The notes under the pieces were generated by a model. The model did no database searches, had not been told where the DNA came from, and was given only the letters and a program-made list of their open reading frames with translations. The position numbers and the translations under genes were made by a program. Below, in pieces: positions 58,290 through 64,000 of a DNA stretch of 64,000 bases. The stretch is from Methanobacteriaceae archaeon (GTDB lineage Archaea > Methanobacteriota > Methanobacteria > Methanobacteriales > Methanobacteriaceae), in assembly GCA_030656015.1 (NCBI GenBank), contig JAUSNX010000012.1:62001-126000 (forward strand), read 5' to 3'. Position 1 is the first letter of the stretch, and each line of letters begins with the position of its first letter.

Positions 58290-59498
58290 TGTTTTGAATT
58301 TAAAAGAATAGAATTTGACTAAATTATTCCCAGCCAGGTCTTTTATGGCCGAAGCTGGTATGTAGACCTGATAAGTATTATAAGAGCTTCTTCTTAAATT
58401 CATTTTAATTTTTAGAGTATTTCCACTGATGGTTTTAGTGATGGCCACTTTTTTACCAGTCCTCAGATTTTTAATATAGATCTTAGACCAGTTAATGCTG
58501 CTTTTAATGTTTTCTGTGAGTTTAATAGAAATAGTGGCTGTTCTTGAAAAGCCAGTAGCTCCATTTTTAGGAGTTGTTAAAACTACTTTAGGTTCAGTTT
58601 TATCAATTACGTATTTTTCAGTACCTATGGCCGATTTTTTCCCATTGGAATCTATGCAAATAAATTTAAGAGTAGTTGTGGAATTTATCTGGATAGGGCC
58701 AGCAAATAATACACTGCTATTGGTAGGAGTGGTACCATCAGTGGAGTAATAAATAGTTGTTCCTGCTGTGGCATAGAGAGAAACATTTTTAGAAGTGTTG
58801 TAGCTGCCTCCTGCTAGATTAGCTTTTACAGCCAGTTTATTTATGGCATCACTATCTAATACATCAAGAAGCTTATTTGCATCAGAGGATTTCTTAGCCA
58901 CTGAATCATTCATGTAAGTCTCAAAAATTATAGTGTTAATTCCCTTATTAGCAATAGGGATAGTGACATATTTAGGACTGGTACCATTTGGGGGATTATA
59001 TGAAACTAAAAACGGCATTTTAGATATTATTTCATTAACATATCTTTGAGTTAATGAATTTTTGGAAATAGGATCCACAAAGCGAGCATACTGATAGCCA
59101 CTAACCTTGTAGCGATTTTCATGCAGGTCCATAACCAACAGGGGATTTTCACTTGAAACATCAGGAACTATGAAACTTTGGGCCAGTAGCTGACCATTCA
59201 TCCGTCCTTTACTGTAATCACTCGCATCTTTGGTCACATGAACCTGATAAAGCACATACCTTTTAGTTAGTGAAGATGATCTGGAAGTTATGGCATTGGC
59301 CATGGCAGTGTGTATTCCATACTCTTTAGGATGGACCCCTATTATGATAACAATAGTATCATTAGAGCTTAGATTTCCATAATTTTCTTTGGTTACATAA
59401 CCATAGCTGGTACTGCCTATTTCAGCAGCAAAACTTACACTTATCGCTGAAAATATTATCAGCACACACAAAATTGTTCCTAGCATCCGATTCATCAT
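58278..59498 (-). CDS. Secreted M14-like (carboxypeptidase-fold) protein with chitobiase-C and Big_5-like domains
   Basis: 406 residues. Signal peptide MMNRMLGTILCVLIIFSAIS to about VSFA. Residues 45-205 resemble an M14 zinc-peptidase core: H56-x2-E59 in IGVHPKEYG, H126 in VMDLHENRY and the candidate catalytic E193 in IIFETY. Residues 215-295 look like a chitobiase/hexosaminidase C-terminal module (ISTDGTTPTNSS-like; YYSTDGTTPTNSS). Residues 300-406 resemble a Big_5 Ig-like domain (PKNGATGFSRTATISIKLTENI). Probably a wall- or surface-associated enzyme; a role on pseudomurein peptides is speculation. Confidence 0.65.
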   Translation of the reverse strand: MMNRMLGTILCVLIIFSAISVSFAAEIGSTSYGYVTKENYGNLSSNDTIVIIIGVHPKEYGIHTAMANAITSRSSSLTKRYVLYQVHVTKDASDYSKGRMNGQLLAQSFIVPDVSSENPLLVMDLHENRYKVSGYQYARFVDPISKNSLTQRYVNEIISKMPFLVSYNPPNGTSPKYVTIPIANKGINTIIFETYMNDSVAKKSSDANKLLDVLDSDAINKLAVKANLAGGSYNTSKNVSLYATAGTTIYYSTDGTTPTNSSVLFAGPIQINSTTTLKFICIDSNGKKSAIGTEKYVIDKTEPKVVLTTPKNGATGFSRTATISIKLTENIKSSINWSKIYIKNLRTGKKVAITKTISGNTLKIKMNLRRSSYNTYQVYIPASAIKDLAGNNLVKFYSFKFKTGKY

Positions 59499-59657
59499 TA
59501 GCCTCTTCTCATTTCTCCAAGTTATTAATTAATTAGTATCTATTCCTATATTTAATATTAATTGTGAATATTAATAGAAAATATAAAAAGAAGAATAATT
59601 AATTTTTATTTTTAAATCTCTAAGAGATTTATGAATATCTATAGATTATAATAGAAA

Positions 59658-60131
59658 TCAATCATCCAAATCGGTGGCCCCGCCAACTCGCTCCAATTCC
59701 TGGGCCCAAGTATCCTGATTCTCATTAATATAATCCTCCAGAACTTCCCGACACTCATCAAGGCCCAGATTAATCACTTCCACACCATTAGCCTCCAAGA
59801 GATCTTCAGCACCCATGAGAGTTGTATTTTCCCCAATAACCACTCTTGGAATTTTATAAAGAAGTACTATACCAGAACACATGGGACATGGAGATAATGT
59901 GGTGTAGAGAGTACATTTTTTATAATCAACTCCCTTCAACCGGCCTGCACTTTCCATACAGTGCATTTCCCCGTGCAGAATAACAGAATCATCCTGTAAG
60001 AGTCGATTATGGCCCCGGCCCACTATTTTATCATCTTCCACCAGAACCGCTCCGATAGGAATGCCCCCCTCTTTTTGTGATTTTTTGGCCTCTTTAATGG
60101 CTTTTTCCATGAAAAAATACTCTTTGTTCAA
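59658..60131 (-). CDS. Yeast-type cytosine deaminase
   Basis: 157 residues, zinc deaminase: H53-x-E55 (ILHGEMHCME) and C82-x2-C85 (SPCPMCSG). The sequence follows the fungal FCY1 pattern closely: GGIPIGAVLVEDDKIVGRGHN, HGEMHCMESAGRL, YTTLSPCPMCSG, IPRVVIGENTTLMG, and a C-terminal NENQDTWAQEL matching the DWFEDI tail that caps the FCY1 active site. This favours cytosine deamination to uracil over tRNA-adenosine or guanine deaminases of the same fold. TTG start with GGTGA four bases upstream. Confidence 0.85.
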   Translation of the reverse strand: MNKEYFFMEKAIKEAKKSQKEGGIPIGAVLVEDDKIVGRGHNRLLQDDSVILHGEMHCMESAGRLKGVDYKKCTLYTTLSPCPMCSGIVLLYKIPRVVIGENTTLMGAEDLLEANGVEVINLGLDECREVLEDYINENQDTWAQELERVGGATDLDD

Positions 60132-60143
60132 ATATTCACCATC

Positions 60144-60779
60144 TTAATTTTTTTTCTGAGCAGTAATTACTGTAAACCCACCATCCCCATATCCAATTTT
60201 AACCGGCTCAATAACAGTTATATCTTCTGGATTTTTAAATAGTGTCTGGCAAGTTTCAAAATTAGTATAATTCAATTTTTTAAGCCAGTTCATAACATTA
60301 TTAGGTGAATAAAACTTAGCATGGCGATAAAATCTACTTTTTTTCTTTTTTGATAAATATATCTCGCCTAAAAAACTGTTTTTGTCAATCATCCCCATAA
60401 TAATATGGCCCTCTGATTTAAGAACTCTTTTTACCTCTTTAAGAGCTTTTAAAGGATTTTGAAGAAAGCAGATAGTGGTTACCATCAAAACAAAATCAAA
60501 AGTATTATCTTCAAAGGGGAGATCTTCAGCTAAAGCTTCATAAACTTTTATTCCACGTTTTTGTGCTATTTTTGCCATGGCTTGAGCTGGTTCAACACCC
60601 ACATTGATACCAAATGGAACTGAAAATCTTCCAGTTCCTACACCTACTTCTAAACCCAGGGCATCCTTTGGAACAAATTTTTTTAAAGCCAGGATTTCAG
60701 ACTCATAAACCGGTTTGTTGATATCAAACCATCTATCATACTCCTCAGCGGACTCATTAAAAACCATTATATTATTCAT
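60144..60779 (-). CDS. Class I SAM-dependent methyltransferase
   Basis: 211 residues. Motif I GLEVGVGTGRFSVPFGINVGVEPAQAMAKIA and EALAEDLPFEDNTFDFVLMVTTICFLQNPLKALKEVKRVLKSEGHIIMG are typical of the UbiE/type-11 group. Adjacent to, and 12 bases upstream of, the cytosine deaminase, so probably co-transcribed. Substrate unknown. A downstream in-frame ATG (about 60767) could be the true start. Confidence 0.8.
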   Translation of the reverse strand: MNNIMVFNESAEEYDRWFDINKPVYESEILALKKFVPKDALGLEVGVGTGRFSVPFGINVGVEPAQAMAKIAQKRGIKVYEALAEDLPFEDNTFDFVLMVTTICFLQNPLKALKEVKRVLKSEGHIIMGMIDKNSFLGEIYLSKKKKSRFYRHAKFYSPNNVMNWLKKLNYTNFETCQTLFKNPEDITVIEPVKIGYGDGGFTVITAQKKN

Positions 60780-60809
60780 GATAATAAAAAAATAAAATAA
60801 AATCCGAGA

Positions 60810-63122
60810 TTATCTCTCGAATCGTTTTCGGTCAGATAATTCCTGACGTTTACCCTTATTCCAACCACCAGATGCAGACTTTGCCCGGCCAACTTGCTGG
60901 ACATAGCCCGTAATCCTATCATACCATTCTACATCGTCCCGTTCTCCACAGGTAGGGCACTGGTCATTAAGGCCCTTCATAAGAGTCTTACATCCTATGC
61001 AGAAACTTAAAGCAGAGGAATAGGCCCAGAACCCAATATCTGATTTCTTGGAGATCTTATCAGTGAGGCTCATAAGAGATTCGGCACTGGAGTAGGATTC
61101 TCCCATGAAGGCGTGGAATATGTGGCCTCCCGCGGTGAGTTTATGGTAAGGTTCTTCTATCTTTATCTTCTCAGGTAATAGCACATCAGAGTTCACTGGT
61201 ACGTGGGAAGAGTTGGTGTAATAATAGGCTCCCCTATCTCCCTGAATAACTGCTTTGTCCTTGAATTTTTCCTTATCCAGTGAAGCAAATCTATATGCTG
61301 TTGATTCTGCTGGGGTCTGGAGTACAGACCATCTAAGGCCTGTTTCTTTTCTTAGTTTATCGGCCCGTTCATTGATGTGTTCTAAAATCTTTATTCCGAA
61401 TTTATTGGATTCCCCATTATCAATTCCGTTTCCCATATAGGATTGTAGCATTTCATTTAATCCCACAAAACCAAAGGACAAAGTGGAGTTTTCAATCCGG
61501 TAGTACATTTCATCACCGAATTTTTGGTGAAGGAATGGTAAAAGATTGTAATCATTTAAACAAGCCATGGCCTGTTCTCTTCTAAGCATTAATGCCTCTA
61601 CAGCCATGTCCATATAAGAGTCCAGATAATCAAAGACTTCTGAATCATCCCGGGACTGGTAAGCAATACGTGGTAGGTTTAAGGTTACATATGCCAGGTT
61701 TCCGGTTCTAAGACAATCGGTATCCCAGTCTCCTGTCCAATTATCCTGCAAGGCAGTTCTGCACCCCATGTAGTTGGCCATGTCGCCCCGGTAGCTGGCC
61801 AGCATATTTACAAAGTAAGCAGTTCCGTATTTGGCCGAAAGCTCATGCACCCGCATGAGATCTTCTTCCATTTCGGATTTTAGGGTCTCTTTCCGGATGT
61901 TGTAAATAGTATTAGGGAAGAGGTGAGGTTTTCCATCTGAATCTCCTTCCAATAATGTTTCGGTGAAGGCCCGCTGTAACATTCGAGTTTCTTCTTCAAA
62001 GTCCCCGTAAGTTCCCACCAGCTGACCTTTAGGACCGTATGCTGGTTCTTCTTGGAGGAATTTAGGAACATTGAATTCCAGGTTCATGCTGGTAAATGGT
62101 ACCTGAGATCCCCGAGCTGCGTAGGCCATGTTAAGGTTAAATATAAGCATTTGTACTGCCTGTTTAACCTTTTCATAAGGCAATCCCTTGGCAAATGGTG
62201 CTACAAAGACATTCCATAGACTCATGGATTGTCCACCACTCATGTTTTGTTGAGCCGCCAGCATTATTTCACCGGCGTGGTTCATGAGGGTTTCCATGTG
62301 TTTTGGAGGTCCAGCCACTGAAGTGTGGTCTCCAGTACCATCTACTTTCAGTCCGTGTTTAATAAATAATCTTAAATCGTGCTGTAGGCAGTTTAATGGT
62401 CTGCCAGCGAAGAATTCTAAATCGTGAATGTGTATATCTCCGGACATGTGGGCATCGGCCAAACGGTTAGGCAAAATGTGTACCAGAGCATATTGTTTTA
62501 GGGCCTCATCAGCCACGTATTTGTGCACGGTTTCCGGGTTGTGAATCATATTAGCATTATCACGAGAACCGTTTTCAATTAAATTAGTAATGTTATAAAC
62601 CGGAATCCCAAGCCGAGTGTATTTTCTACGTAAATCTTCCAACCCATTTTCCACCAGCTTGGTATTTACGATTTCCCTTATCATAGGGGCAGTTAAATAA
62701 TCAACATCCAATTTTTTAAGTTCTTTCCACACATCAGATGCAATTTTATGCGCTACTTTTTCAGATGCTCCAGTTTCCTGAATTAAAGTATTTTCGATCT
62801 TTTTTTGATCAAAACCTTCAATTTTATCCCTAGTAGTACGTACTCGAAGTTTATTAGTAGCCAAATATCTATCAGCTGCTGATTCTTTGATTTCTTTAAG
62901 ATAATCATAAACCAGAATCTTTATTTCGGCTGTAGTTATCCCATCATAGGCCGCGGTGGCCACTTGAGATGCAATTTTTTCGGAAGCCCATAAAGGAGCC
63001 CCTACCATAAGGAGGGACTTTACCAGTTTGTCATGGCTGAATTTTTCGTTTACTCCATTATTTTTTAGTACGCAAGTCTCGGCCTTAGTTGGCAAAGCAG
63101 CTATTATTCGCGCATCCTTCAT
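60810..63122 (-). CDS. nrdD: Anaerobic ribonucleoside-triphosphate reductase
   Basis: About 770 residues. Glycyl-radical enzyme that makes deoxynucleotides. N-terminal ATP-cone (VLKNNGVNEKFSHDKLVKSLLMVGAP...TRDKIEGFDQKKIENTLIQETG). Substrate-site text (DIHIHDLEFFAGRPLNCLQHDLR, GGQSMSLWNVFVAPF). C-terminal zinc motif CIGCKTL..CPTCGE and glycyl-radical loop RITGYVQQVGRAKSASGGWNKGKR. The ATG at 63122 has GGGTGAT seven bases upstream; the in-frame GTG at 63134 is part of that site. The nrdG activase is not nearby. Confidence 0.93.
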   Translation of the reverse strand: MKDARIIAALPTKAETCVLKNNGVNEKFSHDKLVKSLLMVGAPLWASEKIASQVATAAYDGITTAEIKILVYDYLKEIKESAADRYLATNKLRVRTTRDKIEGFDQKKIENTLIQETGASEKVAHKIASDVWKELKKLDVDYLTAPMIREIVNTKLVENGLEDLRRKYTRLGIPVYNITNLIENGSRDNANMIHNPETVHKYVADEALKQYALVHILPNRLADAHMSGDIHIHDLEFFAGRPLNCLQHDLRLFIKHGLKVDGTGDHTSVAGPPKHMETLMNHAGEIMLAAQQNMSGGQSMSLWNVFVAPFAKGLPYEKVKQAVQMLIFNLNMAYAARGSQVPFTSMNLEFNVPKFLQEEPAYGPKGQLVGTYGDFEEETRMLQRAFTETLLEGDSDGKPHLFPNTIYNIRKETLKSEMEEDLMRVHELSAKYGTAYFVNMLASYRGDMANYMGCRTALQDNWTGDWDTDCLRTGNLAYVTLNLPRIAYQSRDDSEVFDYLDSYMDMAVEALMLRREQAMACLNDYNLLPFLHQKFGDEMYYRIENSTLSFGFVGLNEMLQSYMGNGIDNGESNKFGIKILEHINERADKLRKETGLRWSVLQTPAESTAYRFASLDKEKFKDKAVIQGDRGAYYYTNSSHVPVNSDVLLPEKIKIEEPYHKLTAGGHIFHAFMGESYSSAESLMSLTDKISKKSDIGFWAYSSALSFCIGCKTLMKGLNDQCPTCGERDDVEWYDRITGYVQQVGRAKSASGGWNKGKRQELSDRKRFER

Positions 63123-63463
63123 CAATATAATCACCCACGTTAAATACCCATTTTATTAAAATTATAATTTCTTTTAATAGACAATTACCCTAGGGAACAT
63201 AGTTGTTCATAAAAAGCAATATTCACCTTAGATTTAAGTAATCCTCAATCAAAATCTAGATTAACTTTTGTTTAAAGCACTATATAAGTTATTTTATCGT
63301 TCGTTTTTTAAGCTCTTAGAGACAAACAAAACTCCCAAATACTTCTCTTCTCATTTTTTTAATAAAATTTAATTAATATTAAAATAAAAAAATGAAAATA
63401 AAAAATTTTTAGAAATATTAACAAAGATGATAACTAAATCATTTAAAAAATTATCTGAGTTAA
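63123..63463 (-). promoter_or_regulatory. Region between polC and nrdD
   Basis: 341 bases. The GGGTGAT ribosome site of nrdD overlaps its left end. GAACA-TAGT-TGTTC (63195-63208) is a short inverted repeat in the likely nrdD promoter region. T-rich DNA close to the polymerase stop probably ends that transcript. No gene seen. Confidence 0.4.
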
Positions 63464-64000
63464 TTATAGAAATACATCCAGAGAACTCTGTTTAGATTTA
63501 TCACTTTCAAATAGCGAATTTATTCCAAATTCTAAAATATCCAACCTCTGCATCAGGTAAGGATCAATTGGGTAACGATTAGCCAGTTCTCTGGAAATTT
63601 CCCGGTATTTCACTACAGATCCTTTAGAAACACTCAATATGAGATTAGAACCACATTTACACTCACCAGTGAGCGGTATACGTCGATATTTAGAATTACA
63701 TTTAGTGCATCTTACCTTCTGCCGGGAAAAGGCCCGGGTATTTCCCATCATATCTGGCAAAAAGTGAGAAGTGAGTACTCCTTCCACCACTCCTCTTTGA
63801 TCCACGGCCCTTATCCTCTCAGCAATTTGAATTTGAGCCTCTACCTTTTCTTTCATAGTAGGTAAGGTTTTATAGAGACATACTTTTGGTCCGGCATGAA
63901 TACTGGAAGTATTATGGGAAAACATTATTCCTTCATATTGGCCCGGAGTACCCAACCGATTTTTCACATTATCTATTAAATCCAGAACATCAGAAGGTTT
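63464..64000 (-). CDS. polC: DNA polymerase D large subunit (DP2), C-terminal part
   Basis: Replicative polymerase of euryarchaea. The frame is open to the window edge, so only the last 178 residues are here, beginning KPSDVLDLIDNVKNRLGTPGQYEGIMFSHNTS. IHAGPKVCLYKTLPTMKEKVEAQIQIAERIRAVDQRGVVEGVLTSHFLPDMMGN and the zinc motif RCTKCNSKYRRIPLTGECKCGSNLILSVSKGSV are strongly diagnostic. It ends QSSLDVFL, a QxxLDxF-type clamp-binding (PIP) peptide at the extreme C-terminus. Confidence 0.92.
   Translation of the reverse strand, partial: KPSDVLDLIDNVKNRLGTPGQYEGIMFSHNTSSIHAGPKVCLYKTLPTMKEKVEAQIQIAERIRAVDQRGVVEGVLTSHFLPDMMGNTRAFSRQKVRCTKCNSKYRRIPLTGECKCGSNLILSVSKGSVVKYREISRELANRYPIDPYLMQRLDILEFGINSLFESDKSKQSSLDVFL

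Overview
The window is a roughly 64 kb piece of an AT-rich archaeal chromosome from a hydrogenotrophic methanogen of the Methanobacteriales, most likely a mesophilic Methanobacterium. The evidence is a complete tungsten-type formylmethanofuran dehydrogenase operon (fwdHFGDACB), an archaeal nif operon with nifI1 and nifI2 between nifH and nifD, class I lysyl-tRNA synthetase, DNA polymerase D large subunit, 6-phospho-3-hexuloisomerase and archaeal ThiC. Translation signals are GGTGA or GGAGG type, often with TTG or GTG starts. No rRNA, tRNA, CRISPR array or intact insertion sequence was seen.

Layout. 1-4.5 kb: the end of a DUF11-type surface protein, then a FecBCD-like ABC importer that could carry iron, cobalamin or molybdate/tungstate. 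4.7-15.1 kb (minus): nifH-I1-I2-D-K-E-N-X, followed by a molybdopterin oxidoreductase in the same direction. 15.5-21.5 kb (minus): the fwd operon, led by fwdH, an HTH-ferredoxin fusion. 21.8-27.8 kb: a large formate-dehydrogenase-like catalytic subunit with a NuoG-type front end, divergent from a MobB-iron-sulfur fusion, a methyltransferase and moaA. 27.8-28.8 kb: a long gene-poor gap holding a candidate structured RNA. 28.8-36.8 kb: a methyltransferase, a quinone-oxidoreductase-like enzyme, a PadR/DUF2812 pair, an intact membrane histidine kinase, and a decayed paralogue of that kinase with at least three lesion sites. 37-45.8 kb: two tandem SulP transporters, several small membrane proteins (a two-gene membrane cassette occurs twice in the window), an XRE regulator, and a frameshifted GAP/LysE-like transporter. 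45.8-49.7 kb: NuoF- and NuoE-like subunits, a CMD-fold protein and fdhD. 49.8-56.3 kb: hxlB, a ModE-HTH regulator, a PfkB kinase, thiC and lysS. 56.4-64 kb: a CGSC-motif (UGSC family) two-gene pair, a secreted M14-like protein, a yeast-type cytosine deaminase, a methyltransferase, nrdD, and the 3' end of the polymerase D large subunit.

How it fits together. Much of the window concerns molybdenum or tungsten and low-potential electrons: nitrogenase and its PII-like switch, Fwd, two further molybdopterin oxidoreductases, cofactor genes (moaA, mobB, fdhD), a ModE-like regulator, and possible oxyanion importers. The most unusual proposal is that the NuoG-type formate dehydrogenase subunit and the NuoE/NuoF pair 21 kb away form an NAD(P)-linked, possibly electron-bifurcating formate dehydrogenase. 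That would be unexpected in an organism whose usual carrier is F420. All functional proposals rest on reading the translated sequence; no database search was run.
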